NCBI GenBank assembly: GCA_963737445.1
Contig: CAVTSO010000019.1
Coordinates: forward strand, 186,001-250,000
Origin: JAICYJ01 sp963737445
GTDB taxonomy: Bacteria; Actinomycetota; Thermoleophilia; Gaiellales; JAICJC01
Length of the DNA stretch: 64,000 nt
Direction: 5' to 3'
Both the position numbers and the translations under genes were made by a program. Shown one piece after another: positions 45,279 through 55,590 of this stretch. Below the pieces are notes generated by a model. The model had not been told where the DNA came from. It made no database searches and was given only the letters and a program-made list of their open reading frames with translations. Within the stretch, counting starts at the first letter, position 1. Every line of letters begins with the position of its first letter.

Positions 45279-47134
45279 CCCGATGGCTCCACGCTGGGCC
45301 GCCCCACCGACTCGTACAGGAACCCGGCCGCCCGCACCTGGTCCGGGTCGAGCAGGTTGCGCCCATCCACGATCAGCGGCGTCGCCATCGCGTTTCGCAC
45401 CTCGCCCGACGCCAGCGTCCGGAACTCGCCCCACTCCGTCACGATCACGGCCGCGTCGGCCCCGCGCACCGCCTCCAGCACCGAGCAGGCCAGCGTCACG
45501 CCCTCGCTGAGGTGCTCGTGCGCCGCGTCCATCGCCACCGGGTCGTAGGCCACGACCTGCGCCCCCTCGGCCAGCAGCCTCGCCGACAGCACCAGGCTCG
45601 AGGCCTCGCGCATGTCGTCGGTGTTGGCCTTGAAGGCCAGCCCCAGCATCGCGATCCTCCGGCCCCGCAGCGGGCCCAGATGCCGCTCGAGCTTGCCCAC
45701 CACACGGCGCTTCTGCAGCTCGTTGACCTCGATCACCGACGTCAGCAGCTGGAAGTGGTACCCCGAGTTGCCGGCCAGCTGCTTCAGCGCCTGCACGTCC
45801 TTGGGGAAGCAGTTGTGCACGACCAGGCCGCCGCTGGTCACGAACGTGCCCGCCTCCGGCACCTCCAGCGAGTAGACGGGCCCTTCCAGGTCGTGCGCCT
45901 CGACGCGCGCCACCGAGACCCAGGCGACGCGCTGCACCAGCGGCTGCGGCAGCGAGGCCGTGGGGCCGCCCAGCCCCGGGATCGGATCGATCCGCAGCGG
46001 CGCGCTGACCAGGCGCGGCACCCGCATGCCCTCGGACAGCTCGCCACCGAGCACGATCCGCGTGCCCTCGATCTCGTCGAACACCACGAACGGGTGGTCG
46101 TCGGTGGCGGACACGGCCGCCGCCCCGTCGCGCAGGTGCACCGTCACGCCGGGCCCATCGTAGTCGCGCACCGTCAGCGTCGACACCGGCAGGAAATCGG
46201 GCGTCTCGTCGCCGATCCGCCAGGCCAGCACGTCCAGGCCCTGCGGATGCACCATGTCGCCCGGCCCCTCGTGCTGCCGGTAGAGATCGGCCAGCGCGAT
46301 GTCCTCGACGCTGTCTTGGTGGCGCACCGTGACCAGCTCGTGTCCGGCCAGGCAGCTGCCGCCGTATCCGATCCCGGGTCGCAGGAAGTGCGCGCCGATC
46401 CGCTCGTCCAGTCCCATCGCATGGGACACTACCGATACGTCTGCCCCCACCTCCTCGCAGACGTTCGCGATCTCGTTGATGAACGAGATCTTTGTCGCCA
46501 GGAACGCGTTCGACGCGTACTTGATCATCTCGGCGCTGGCCGGGTTGGTGCGAACGACGGTCGCGTCCAGGTCTGCGTAGAGCGCCTCCACCGCCGCGCC
46601 GTCGGCCTCGTCGAGCGCGCCGATCACGATCCGGTCGGGCTCCATGAAGTCGGCGATGGCCCGCCCCTCGCGCAGGAACTCCGGGTTGGACACATAGCCG
46701 ACGTGCCCGCGGCCGCGCGCATCCAGCTCCGCCCGCACCTTGTCCCCCGTGCCCACCGGCACCGTGCTCTTCATCACCAGCACAAACCGCTCGCCGTCTG
46801 CCGGCAGCTCGTCGATCACGCGGTGCACGCGCGACAGATCCGCGTCCCCGGAGCGCGTCGGAGGCGTGTCCACGCACACGAACACCACCCGGCAGCGGCT
46901 GAACAGCTGCTCGCTGTCCTCCGTGAACGTGAGCCGGCCGCGGTTCCGCTCCAGCAGCCGCTCGATGCCCGGCTCATAGATCGGCACAGCGCCGTCACGC
47001 AGGTCGGCCACGCGCTGGGGGTTGATGTCGCGGCAAACCACCTGGTGGCCCAGGTCGGCGAAGCACGTCGCCGTCACCAGCCCCACGTAGCCGACCCCGA
47101 TCACGCCGACGGCGCTTTTGGCCGGCGGGCTCAC
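45275..47134 (-). CDS. ugd: UDP-glucose/GDP-mannose dehydrogenase interrupted by a mini-intein
   Basis: The precursor has 619 residues; splicing would leave 438, a normal UDP-glucose dehydrogenase. N-extein 1-260 has the NAD-binding GVGYVGL and KYASNAFLATKISFINE with active-site Lys/Asn. C-extein 442-619 begins CFPKD and includes the second Rossmann half (RIAMLGLAFKANTDDMRE). Uninterrupted homologues read GGSCFPKD; here the intein splits Ser260 from the catalytic Cys, so the precursor cannot form the thioester intermediate until splicing. The enzyme makes UDP-glucuronate or a similar uronate. GTG start overlaps the LCP stop (GTGA). Confidence 0.95.
   Translation of the reverse strand: MSPPAKSAVGVIGVGYVGLVTATCFADLGHQVVCRDINPQRVADLRDGAVPIYEPGIERLLERNRGRLTFTEDSEQLFSRCRVVFVCVDTPPTRSGDADLSRVHRVIDELPADGERFVLVMKSTVPVGTGDKVRAELDARGRGHVGYVSNPEFLREGRAIADFMEPDRIVIGALDEADGAAVEALYADLDATVVRTNPASAEMIKYASNAFLATKISFINEIANVCEEVGADVSVVSHAMGLDERIGAHFLRPGIGYGGSCLAGHELVTVRHQDSVEDIALADLYRQHEGPGDMVHPQGLDVLAWRIGDETPDFLPVSTLTVRDYDGPGVTVHLRDGAAAVSATDDHPFVVFDEIEGTRIVLGGELSEGMRVPRLVSAPLRIDPIPGLGGPTASLPQPLVQRVAWVSVARVEAHDLEGPVYSLEVPEAGTFVTSGGLVVHNCFPKDVQALKQLAGNSGYHFQLLTSVIEVNELQKRRVVGKLERHLGPLRGRRIAMLGLAFKANTDDMREASSLVLSARLLAEGAQVVAYDPVAMDAAHEHLSEGVTLACSVLEAVRGADAAVIVTEWGEFRTLASGEVRNAMATPLIVDGRNLLDPDQVRAAGFLYESVGRPSVEPSG
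45812..46354 (-). other. Mini-intein inside ugd (181 residues, no homing endonuclease)
   Basis: Residues 261-441 of the precursor. Block A starts with Cys1: CLAGHELVTV. Block B is VSATDDHPFVVF with the TxxH motif. Block F is VYSLEVPEAGTF and block G ends GLVVHN, followed by Cys+1 of the extein. The penultimate His and terminal Asn needed for cyclization are present. There is no space for a LAGLIDADG endonuclease between blocks B and F. Base composition resembles the host gene, so it has resided here a long time (inference). Confidence 0.94.
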
Positions 47135-49057
47135 TTGACGGGCTTCAGCGACCGCGCGATCGCGATCATGTCCGCATTGGACATGTCATCGCGAAGCGTG
47201 TTCTGCACCCAGTACGCGGTGCCGTGCTCGATGAAGGCGACCATGTGGATGTGCGAGCCGTTGAAGTAGAACTGGTACGTGCGCCCGTCCAGCTTACGCC
47301 GCTGGTCGGGATTTGCCAGGATCGGCGCGTTCGTGAACCGGGTCTCCTCGATCCCCCAGTAGGAGCCGGCGATGCCGTTGTAGCCCCAGTAGGCGTACAG
47401 CGAGTTGTTCCCGCCGCCCGCCTCCTTGATGTGTGTACGTCCGGATCTGCGAATGCACCCAGGGCACGAACGTGGACGCGTCCTGGCGCACGGTCGGGTA
47501 CAGCACCGGGAAGTTGGCGGGGCCGTTCGCGGCCTGGAAGTAGGCGCGGTAGGTGGTGCCGTCGCGGGTCACGTCTGACGGCAGGCCGGTCGTGCTCTTG
47601 GACGCCACGTGCGCGAGCTTGCCGGTGAAGCTCTTGCCCAGCACCACGACCAGCCCCTGCGATGCGTAGGTCTTGTAGGCGGAGGTGATCGGCTTCGCCA
47701 CGGCGCCGCCCAGGATGTCGGCCACGTCTGTGGCAGCCTGCTGGTCTCCGGGCCGGTAGTAGACGACGCTCTGGCGGAAGGTGAACGTCGGCGCCGGGTT
47801 CAGCGAGACCGTCACTGGGTAGCCCCACGTCCCCAGCGCCGCTCCACCCCTGGCGGCCGCGCCGGGCGTGCCGTTCCCGTTGACCGTGGTCAGCGGCGTG
47901 GTGGTCGGGTCGACCTTGGGCTTGAACTTGGGCACCTTGGGGCCGTTCGTCGACTTGCCCGGAAGCGTGTTGGTGGGCGGCCGCATGCTCTCGGGGTGCA
48001 TTAACGCGAACACGGCCGCGCGCATCGCCTCCGGCGTCGCCTCCACGTAGGAATTGACGGCGTCGCCGGCCACCGTGGCGTTCAGCCGCGACGTGATCAC
48101 GCGGTCCTTGATCGCGTAGGCCGTGGTCGCCAGCTCGATCATCGTCTGCACGCTGGGCGGCCCGTTGGGCCCGGTCACCTGCACGTTCTTGGCGACCGTC
48201 TCGGCCACGTCGCGCAGCGTGGTCAGCTGGTCGAGACCGATGCCGTGCAGCTGGCTGGAGGCGCGCTGCGAGAAGGCGTGCAGGAACACCTGCTGGCGGG
48301 CGTTGCGGTAGAAGTCGGAGTCGGTGTGGCGGTACCGGGCGTAGGCCAGCGCGTTGGTGCCGTTCAGCAGCTGGTAGCCGGGCGGGATGTCCACCTGCGA
48401 GTACTGCTCCTGGCCGGCCACGTTCACGTGGTAGTAGAACTGGTCGACCGGCACGTAGACGCCGTGGAACTTGTCCACCAGGTCACGGAAGCCCTTGAAG
48501 TCGACCGTCACCAGGTAGTTGGGCTTGACGCCGGTGGCGTCCTCGACCGTCCTCAGCGCCAGCTTGTAGCCGCCGTCGGAGTAGGCGGCGTTGATCTTGT
48601 CGACGCCGTAGCCGGGGATGGTGACGTGCAGGTCGCGCGGCAGCGACAGCAGTGAGATGTACTTGGTGCGGGGGTCGATCCGCACCAGCATCAGCGTGTC
48701 CGACCGTGACCCGCCGGCGGCGTCCCCAGCCCGGTAGTCGGAGCCGATCACCAGCGCCACCGCGGGAGCATTGCTGATCGGCAGCGTCTTCTGGAGGCCG
48801 CTCTGCGCGCCGATCACGCCCTTGCTGAGGTGCCCCACCTCGTTCACCAGGTTGTGCGCCCACCAGCCGACCACGGCCGCCACCACGAGCACCAGCGCGA
48901 GGAAGGAGCCGCCCGTCCACAGCGCGATCCGCACCCACCGCGGCCGCCGCCGCTTCAGCGTCCGGGTGTCGTAGATGTTGACGGGGGGCCGCCGGGGCGG
49001 GCCGCCGTCCGAACCGGTGCTGGGTGGCGCGGGCTGTGGCGGTGTTTCGGTCGGCAA
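47131..49057 (-). CDS. LytR-CpsA-Psr (LCP) family cell-wall ligase, one frameshift
   Basis: Starts with TTG at 49057, six bases after GGGAG. One extra base in the GTGTGT run 47431-47436 interrupts the frame; removing it gives 641 residues ending at the TGA at 47131. One anchor helix (around residues 35-58), an LCP catalytic domain (GSDYRAGDAAGGSRSDTLML, SLPRDLHVTIPGY, KINAAYSDGG, with conserved Asp/Arg), then a LytR_C domain and a C-terminal domain (GGNNSLYAYWGYNGIAGSYW). LCP enzymes attach polymers such as arabinogalactan or teichoic-type glycans to peptidoglycan. It heads the ugd operon. It is either an inactivated gene or a sequence error. Confidence 0.85.
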
Positions 49058-49107
49058 AGAGCTCCCTGACAGACGAGCGCCCGCAGACTGGTCGCGGGCA
49101 AGGCAGC

Positions 49108-49113
49108 AGTATA
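49108..49113 (-). promoter_or_regulatory. -10 box TATACT of the LCP/ugd operon
   Basis: TATACT on the minus strand, about 50 nt upstream of the TTG start. A 6-bp inverted repeat (AACGCC/GGCGTT) lies directly upstream and might be a binding site. No good -35 is visible. Confidence 0.45.
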
Positions 49114-49145
49114 AACGCCCGATTCGGCGTTGAGGTGCAGGTTCC

Positions 49146-50252
49146 CTACCCGCGATTGGGAGTCGATGAGAGACGCCGCGCGAATTCCACGAGGATCCGG
49201 CGATAGCGCCGCAGCGACTCGATCTCGACGTACTCCTCCGGCCCGTGGTGTCCTCCGCCGGCCGGCCCGAACTCGATCGCGGGGATGCCCCGCTCCAGGA
49301 AGAACACCGCGTCCGAGGCTCCGTGGCGACCGACCGCCGGGGCGGTGCCACCCTCCAGCGCGCCCACGGCCCCGCGCAGCACCTGGACGTGCGGCTCGCC
49401 CGGGTCGAGCGTCGCCGGAGGCATCTCGTAGATCGGCGTCACCTCGGCGCCGAGCGACCGCAGCTGCCGCAGCACCTCCTCCGGGGCCTGATTGGGCAGG
49501 TAGCGGATGTCGACGTCCATACGGCAATGGTCGGGCACGATGTTGACCACGTCTCCGCCGCGGATGCGGCCGATGTTGATGGACGGGTGCTCATACAGCT
49601 CCGAGCTGCCGGACGCGAACGGTAGCTCCAGGATCCTGCGGTAGAGCTCGAACGCCTTCAGCACCGCGTTGTCGCCCAGCCACGGGGTTGAGCCGTGCGC
49701 GGCCCGGCCCTCCACGTCGACGCGCACGACCAGGACACCCTTCGACTGCACGCCGATCTCGAGGTTGGTCGGCTCGCCGCAGACCACGAACTCGCCCAGG
49801 TGCCCCTCGGACGCCAGGAACGCGGACGACTTGGGCTGATTCGAGTCCTCCTCCGACTCCTCGTCGGGCACGATCAGCAGCTTCACCTTGACGCCCGGGA
49901 TCAGCTCGCGGGCCTGTGACAGGTCGGCCAGCGCGGCCAGCATGCCCGCCAGCCCGCCCTTCATATCGTAGGCGCCGCGGCCGTACAGGCGGCCGTCCAC
50001 GTGCCACGGCGAGAACTGCTCACTGCGTGCGGGAACGACGTCCACGTGGGCGTTCCAGATCAGCGTGACCGGCCCGTCGCCGACCGCCGCCACGATCGAG
50101 GGCAGCCCGTTCACCTCGTAGGTGCGGTGGGCGATACCCTGCCCCTCCAGCCATCCCTTGAGGAAGCCCATGGCGGCCTTCACGCCGTCGGGCTGGGAGC
50201 TGTCGTAGGAGATCAGCCGCTCTGCGAGGGCGAGTTCGTCGGCTTCGGGCAC
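49146..50252 (-). CDS. M20-family metallopeptidase (ArgE/DapE-like)
   Basis: 368 residues from the GTG at 50252. Metal-site motifs: WNAHVDVVPA (first His-Asp), RGAYDMKGGLAGML (bridging Asp), PDEESEEDSNQ (catalytic and ligand Glu), CGEPTN and the last His in GHHGPEEYVE. The dimerization domain lies between (GVLVVRVDVEGRAAHGSTPW). Enzymes of this group remove acyl or amino-acid groups (acetylornithine deacetylase, succinyl-DAP desuccinylase, carboxypeptidases). TACAAT 7 nt before the start predicts a leaderless mRNA; the divergent oxidoreductase starts only 27 bp away. Confidence 0.9.
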   Translation of the reverse strand: MPEADELALAERLISYDSSQPDGVKAAMGFLKGWLEGQGIAHRTYEVNGLPSIVAAVGDGPVTLIWNAHVDVVPARSEQFSPWHVDGRLYGRGAYDMKGGLAGMLAALADLSQARELIPGVKVKLLIVPDEESEEDSNQPKSSAFLASEGHLGEFVVCGEPTNLEIGVQSKGVLVVRVDVEGRAAHGSTPWLGDNAVLKAFELYRRILELPFASGSSELYEHPSINIGRIRGGDVVNIVPDHCRMDVDIRYLPNQAPEEVLRQLRSLGAEVTPIYEMPPATLDPGEPHVQVLRGAVGALEGGTAPAVGRHGASDAVFFLERGIPAIEFGPAGGGHHGPEEYVEIESLRRYRRILVEFARRLSSTPNRG

Positions 50253-50259
50253 GGGCGCG

Positions 50260-50269
50260 ATTGTAGGCT
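50260..50269. promoter_or_regulatory. Overlapping divergent -10 boxes (TACAAT leftward, TAGGCT rightward)
   Basis: Minus-strand TACAAT (50265-50260) ends 7 nt before the M20 GTG, and plus-strand TAGGCT (50264-50269) ends 10 nt before the oxidoreductase GTG. The two share two bases, so polymerase binding would be mutually exclusive. Confidence 0.45.
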
Positions 50270-50279
50270 GCGCGCCATT

Positions 50280-51545
50280 GTGAGCACGCCATCCCTGTGG
50301 CAGGAGCAGCACCCGGGCCGGGCCTTTCCCGCGCTCGACTCGGATCACCGGGTCGACGTGTGCGTTGTCGGCGCGGGCGTGACCGGAGCATCCTGCGCCT
50401 GGCGGCTGCTCGAGCACGGGGTCGGCGTGACCGTGGTCGACGCCAGGCGCGCTGCCGCCTCCGCCAGCGGCCGCAACGGCGGCTTCGCCGTGAGCGGGAC
50501 GGGACTCGATCACGACGAGCTGGGGGGCCGCCTGGGCGAGGCCGGCGCCCGCGATCTGCAGGCCGCGACGGAGCGATCGCTTGACGCGATGATCGCCCTG
50601 GCGGCCGAGCTCGGCGTGCCGCACGCGGTGCGACGCAGCGGCTCGCTGTGGGTGGCCCAGGACGAGCATGAGGGGGCCGAGATCGAGCGCACGCTGTCGG
50701 CGGCCACTGCCGCCGGCATCCCCTGCCGTCCGGCCGCCGGCCTGATTCCAGAACCGATGCGCGACCGCTGTCACACAGCCGCGTTCTTCCCGCAGGACGC
50801 CGAGCTGCTGCCCGCGACCTGGGTGCGGACACTGGCGGCGGCCGCCGCCGACCGCGGCGCAACGCTGTTCGAGCATTCGCCGGTCAATCGCCTGGAGCGC
50901 GAGGGTGAGGGCTGGATCGTCCACGCCGGCGGGGGGACGGTGCGCGCCCAGGCCGTGGTGGTGGCCTGCGACGGGCTGATCCCGCGATTGCTGCCGCAGC
51001 TGGACGGCGTCGTCTACCCGGTGCGCGGCCAGGTGCTGGCCACCGAGCCGCTGCAGCAGGGGCCGCTCGCGTACCCCACCCACTCCCAGTCCGGCTTCAT
51101 GTACTACCGCCCCACCGACGACGGCCGGGTCGTGGTCGGCGGCGGCCGGCTCGAGCAGCTCGAACACGAGTACACCGACGAGGAGACCGTGACCGCCGGC
51201 GTGCAGGCCCGGCTGGACGCGTTTGTGGCCGGATGGCTGGGCCTCGGCGGTGCCTGCGTGACCCACCGCTGGGCCGGCATCATGGGCTTCGCGGCCGACC
51301 TGCTGCCAGTGGTGGGAGCGCTGCCGGACAGCCCCGGCCTGTACGTGGCCGGCGGCTACAGCGGCGTCGGGAACGTGCTCGGCCACCTCTGCGGCGGCAT
51401 CGCCGCCGACCTGATCGCGACCGGCACGCACCCGCAAGCGCCGGCGCTCGACGTCGGCCGGTTCGACCTCACGTCACCCGTCGAGCAGCTGGAAAAGCGG
51501 CGCAGTCGCGATCACGCCACGCGGCTGGTGCGCCCGCAGCCGTAG
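50280..51545 (+). CDS. FAD-dependent oxidoreductase (DAO/glycine-sarcosine oxidase family)
   Basis: 421 residues from the GTG at 50280. The dinucleotide fold VDVCVVGAGVTGASCAWRLLEHG and the RNGGF segment are typical of D-amino-acid-oxidase-type flavoenzymes such as the gamma-glutamylputrescine/sarcosine oxidase group. The C-terminal GLYVAGGYSGVGNVLGHLCG closes the FAD site. The substrate is a secondary or primary amine by family analogy. It is divergent from the M20 gene. Confidence 0.88.
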   Translation: MSTPSLWQEQHPGRAFPALDSDHRVDVCVVGAGVTGASCAWRLLEHGVGVTVVDARRAAASASGRNGGFAVSGTGLDHDELGGRLGEAGARDLQAATERSLDAMIALAAELGVPHAVRRSGSLWVAQDEHEGAEIERTLSAATAAGIPCRPAAGLIPEPMRDRCHTAAFFPQDAELLPATWVRTLAAAAADRGATLFEHSPVNRLEREGEGWIVHAGGGTVRAQAVVVACDGLIPRLLPQLDGVVYPVRGQVLATEPLQQGPLAYPTHSQSGFMYYRPTDDGRVVVGGGRLEQLEHEYTDEETVTAGVQARLDAFVAGWLGLGGACVTHRWAGIMGFAADLLPVVGALPDSPGLYVAGGYSGVGNVLGHLCGGIAADLIATGTHPQAPALDVGRFDLTSPVEQLEKRRSRDHATRLVRPQP

Positions 51546-51554
51546 GGACAATTG

Positions 51555-52430
51555 TTAAGACTGCGGCGGGGGTGGAAGAAATCCCCCGGGTTGCCCGTCT
51601 TGGGTGACACGATCGCCCGGAGCGGGCCCTTCCGTCGGGGGAAGGCCCGCTTCGGGGTTTCGTGTCTGCGGGGGTCGTCGCAGGGCCAGCGGGCCGCTCT
51701 CATACCAGGGGTAGGCGTCGGTCAGCAGCAGCGGCACATAGGCAAGCGTGTGGCACTGGAACGCGTACGTCAGCCCCTGCATCTCGTGGATCGTGCGCGG
51801 CATCCTGCCCGTGAACAGGATCGCCCACCACGCGCCGATCGCGAGCAGCCCGGCGACCAGGCCGAAGAAGAAGGCTGTGACCACGGCCGGCAGGCTCAGC
51901 GGCAGCACCACCAGCGTCCGCAGCCGCGACATCCGCGCCGGCGGCGCCACCCGCACGTCGACCGACTGGCCCTCGCGCCGCTGCCATGGGAACGGCGGAA
52001 AGCGGTCGTCGACCAGACCCAGGTAGGCGGCGACGCGGGTCACGTACACCACCGTCGCCGCCTGGAACCGGTGGATCGGCCGGGGTAGACGGCCCAGCGC
52101 CAGCACCGCCAGCCAGCCGACCACCGAGAGCGCAGTCGACACGACCGCCAGGAGCAGCGAGACCACCAGGTGCGGTAGCGCCAGCACCAGCCGGAAGATG
52201 GTGCCGGCCCGGGACGGGTGCTCGACGTAGGCGGCCCGGTAGGTGACCGGGTAGGGGCGGGCCGGCTCTGAGTCCTCCTCGACCAGGAACTGTTCGGGCG
52301 GCGCGGCACCCGGCACTACAGCAACGTCGAACTGTCGCCCGCACCCCACGCAGAAGCGCGCGCCGCCCAGGCGCGGCCGGCCGCAGTTGGTGCAGAAGCG
52401 GGCGGGTGCGATCGTATCGGTCACGGCCAT
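51555..52430 (-). CDS. DUF4389 membrane protein with zinc ribbon
   Basis: 291 residues. Double CxxC ribbon at the N-terminus (CTNCG, CVGCG), then a DUF4389 domain with four hydrophobic segments (HLVVSLLLAVVSTALSVVGWLAVL; PLSLPAVVTAFFFGLVAGLLAIG) and repeated GRLPRPIHRFQ/GRMPRTIHEMQ sequences. The tail is Pro-rich. Function unknown. It converges with the oxidoreductase, ending 10 bp from it. Leaderless start predicted (TATCAT 8 nt upstream). Confidence 0.8.
   Translation of the reverse strand: MAVTDTIAPARFCTNCGRPRLGGARFCVGCGRQFDVAVVPGAAPPEQFLVEEDSEPARPYPVTYRAAYVEHPSRAGTIFRLVLALPHLVVSLLLAVVSTALSVVGWLAVLALGRLPRPIHRFQAATVVYVTRVAAYLGLVDDRFPPFPWQRREGQSVDVRVAPPARMSRLRTLVVLPLSLPAVVTAFFFGLVAGLLAIGAWWAILFTGRMPRTIHEMQGLTYAFQCHTLAYVPLLLTDAYPWYESGPLALRRPPQTRNPEAGLPPTEGPAPGDRVTQDGQPGGFLPPPPQS
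51621..51651 (+). terminator. Imperfect hairpin downstream of the oxidoreductase
   Basis: AGCGGGCCCTT (51621-51631) pairs with AAGGCCCGCT (51642-51651) with one bulged C, followed by TTCGGGGTTT. It lies within the coding end of the convergent gene, so it may terminate rightward transcription only weakly. Confidence 0.4.
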
Positions 52431-52438
52431 CGGTTCTG

Positions 52439-52444
52439 ATGATA
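52439..52444 (-). promoter_or_regulatory. -10 box TATCAT of the DUF4389 gene (leaderless)
   Basis: TATCAT on the minus strand ends 8 nt before the ATG at 52430. It sits just downstream of the atpC stop. Confidence 0.45.
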
Positions 52445-52466
52445 CGACCGCAGGCGGGCAGCCCGG

Positions 52467-52876
52467 CTAGGAGGAAGCCTGAACCAGCGCCTCGGCGAAG
52501 GCCGCCTCGCGCTCCGCGCGATACAGGTCGCCCTCGCCACCGCGAGCCTGCTCCAGCTGCGCCTGGGCGCGCTCCAGCCGGGCCCGCGCCTCGCCGGCGT
52601 CGATCTGGTCGCGCGGCACCGCCTCGCCGACCAGCACCAGCGTCTCGTTCTTGCGCACCTCGACGAAGCCGCCGTCGGTCGCGAACTCGTGCCGCTGACC
52701 CTGCATGTCGGTGACGTGCAGCTCGCCCGGCTTCAGGCTCGACACCAGCGGCGCGTGATTGGCCATGATGCCGAGCTGGCCGGCGCTGCCGGGCACGACC
52801 ACGATCTCGGCCTCGCCTTCGAACACCGGCCCCTCCGGGGTGATCACGTCGACGCGCTGTGCGTCGTGGTCCGCCA

Positions 52877-52877
<1 letters not shown>
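52467..52877 (-). CDS. atpC: ATP synthase F1 epsilon subunit
   Basis: 136 residues. The N-terminal beta-sandwich has RVDVITPEGPVFEGEA, GSAGQLGIMANHAPLVSSLKPGEL, and the C-terminal helical hairpin with ARLERAQAQLEQAR. It couples the central stalk and inhibits hydrolysis. Its ATG shares one base with the atpD stop (TGATG), so the two are translationally coupled. It ends the operon. Confidence 0.96.
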
Positions 52878-54307
<1,430 letters not shown>

Positions 54308-54359
54308 GTAACTCCCTTGCTCGAGCGGATGAGCGGCATTTTTTGGCGCGTGGACAGGG

Positions 54360-54365
54360 ATTCTA
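54360..54365 (-). promoter_or_regulatory. Candidate -10 box TAGAAT upstream of atpD
   Basis: TAGAAT on the minus strand, about 53 nt before the atpD ATG, in a 118-bp gap that also has an A6 run. No clear -35. It could provide atpD-atpC with a private promoter. Confidence 0.35.
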
Positions 54366-54425
54366 GCAACCTGGCGGCCGACTCGGAGCGGGAGTTCGTG
54401 ACACGTCTCTGGGCGGTGGCGTTGC

Positions 54426-54908
54426 TCAGCCGAGGCGCTCGTGGCCAGGCTGGCGATCCAGCGTCCGCACGTCGTGCAGCATCTGGCGGATCAGCATCTG
54501 CTCGCGCGCCATCGTGTCGTGGCTGCTGCCCTTGGCGACGACGATCTCGTGGCGGTGGGTCTGCGCCGGGGTGTTGGTGGCGCGGGACGCCAGTCCGGCG
54601 CCGAGCAGCGCCGCCACGAACATCGCGGCCGCGAACCCCGCCACCGCCAGGCCGCGCGAGACCACCCGCGCCGGCGCCGGCATCAGGCGGCGCGAGGGCT
54701 GTACCGGCGGCGCCGCTCGCAGCACGTCGGTGGTGTGCGCGACCGACAACGCGAACTGCTCGCAGTCGGCGCACTCGGCGCGGTGCCGGCGGACGAAGGC
54801 CGCCTCGATCTCGCTGACCTCGCCGTCGAGCTCGGCGGAGATCGTCTCGCGCACCGCCTCACATTGGCGCTCGAGTCTGCGAAACCAGGTGCGATGTGAA
54901 TGGCTCAT
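54426..54908 (-). CDS. Zinc-finger (zf-HC2) anti-sigma-like membrane protein
   Basis: 160 residues. The N-terminal zf-HC2 motif has Cys16 with HRAECADC (H-x3-C-x2-C), typical of ECF anti-sigma factors. One membrane helix (GLAVAGFAAAMFVAALLGAGLAS, about 88-110) and a short extracytoplasmic tail with MLIRQMLHDVRTLD follow. No sigma factor gene is adjacent, so its partner is unknown. It lies within the segment separating atpG from atpD. Confidence 0.75.
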   Translation of the reverse strand: MSHSHRTWFRRLERQCEAVRETISAELDGEVSEIEAAFVRRHRAECADCEQFALSVAHTTDVLRAAPPVQPSRRLMPAPARVVSRGLAVAGFAAAMFVAALLGAGLASRATNTPAQTHRHEIVVAKGSSHDTMAREQMLIRQMLHDVRTLDRQPGHERLG

Positions 54909-54914
54909 GAGTAC

Positions 54915-55100
54915 CTACGATAGACGTGGCTTTGGGCCCGAAGTTTGCGGCCCGTCGCTCCCGGATCCGTGATCGGCAGCAGCCGGCGGCGACTCAAGCG
55001 TCCCTTCGCCGCCCATGTGCAGCCCTCTCGCGATGCGCTCGCGCAGCGACCGGCGTGTGGGATCGGCATACAGCCGCTGGGCCTCGAGCGCCACCGCCAC
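54915..55100 (-). CDS. Putative 61-residue soluble protein
   Basis: Starts at a GTG, 6 bp before the anti-sigma gene, with good third-position GC. The N-terminal half (ALEAQRLYADPTRRSLRERI) is helical and Arg-rich; the tail is Gly/Ser/Pro-rich. No family recognised and no RBS is clear. It may be a real coupled small gene or non-coding. Confidence 0.35.
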   Translation of the reverse strand: MAVALEAQRLYADPTRRSLRERIARGLHMGGEGTLESPPAAADHGSGSDGPQTSGPKPRLS

Positions 55101-55204
55101 ACGGGCGGCGTGATCGACATGTCAAGCTCGCGATGAGACGGCTGAGATCAATGCCATGACACGGATGGTAGCGACGTCCGCTCGTTGTTCCCAAGGCGCC
55201 GGCC

Positions 55205-55576
55205 TCAGAACAGGTGGTGCACCGGGTCGATCAGGCCGCCGACCAGGATCAGCACCAGCGCCACCCCCACGAACAGGGCCGACGAGGAGATCGCCTCATA
55301 CCGCTCGTCCAGCGTGGCGGTGCGCAGCTTGCCGGAGGTCAGCAGCAGGCCGAACATGCTCATCACGCCGGAGTCGTCCTCGACCCGGATCGCCGGGCGC
55401 ACGCCGTGGAAGAAGCCTGACAGGAGGAAGAACGCACCAAGGCCGTAGCACGTCACGGATAGCGAGCGGCGGAAGGGCACATGCAGCAGCAGCGCTCCCA
55501 GCACTGCCACCACCAGCGCCGCCGCCAGCACCAGTCCCACCAGCTGCGCGAGCCGTTTCAACCCGGCGACCAGCAT
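55205..55576 (-). CDS. Small membrane protein, three to four helices
   Basis: 123 residues from the ATG at 55576, 14 bp after the dppF-like stop. Hydrophobic stretches LVGLVLAAALVVAVLGALLL, CYGLGAFFLLSGFF and SSSALFVGVALVLILVGGLI. A charged loop (RVEDDSGVMSMF) lies between. No family recognised. Its position after the transporter genes suggests the same transcript. Confidence 0.6.
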   Translation of the reverse strand: MLVAGLKRLAQLVGLVLAAALVVAVLGALLLHVPFRRSLSVTCYGLGAFFLLSGFFHGVRPAIRVEDDSGVMSMFGLLLTSGKLRTATLDERYEAISSSALFVGVALVLILVGGLIDPVHHLF

Positions 55577-55590
55577 GGTGGCGCGTCTCC

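Noticed and set aside
44409..46877. An 822-residue fusion of an unknown domain with the nucleotidyltransferase
   Set aside because: The extra N-terminal part is the wrong frame of ugd; the GTG at 45278 with GGAG and a stop/start overlap is the natural start.
45512..47269. A 585-codon plus-strand frame opposite ugd
   Set aside because: Antisense shadow; ugd and its intein are coherent on the minus strand.
47425..47440. Programmed frameshift in the LCP gene
   Set aside because: No slippery heptamer or stimulator resembles known signals, and the extra base lies in a GTGTGT repeat, typical of an indel.
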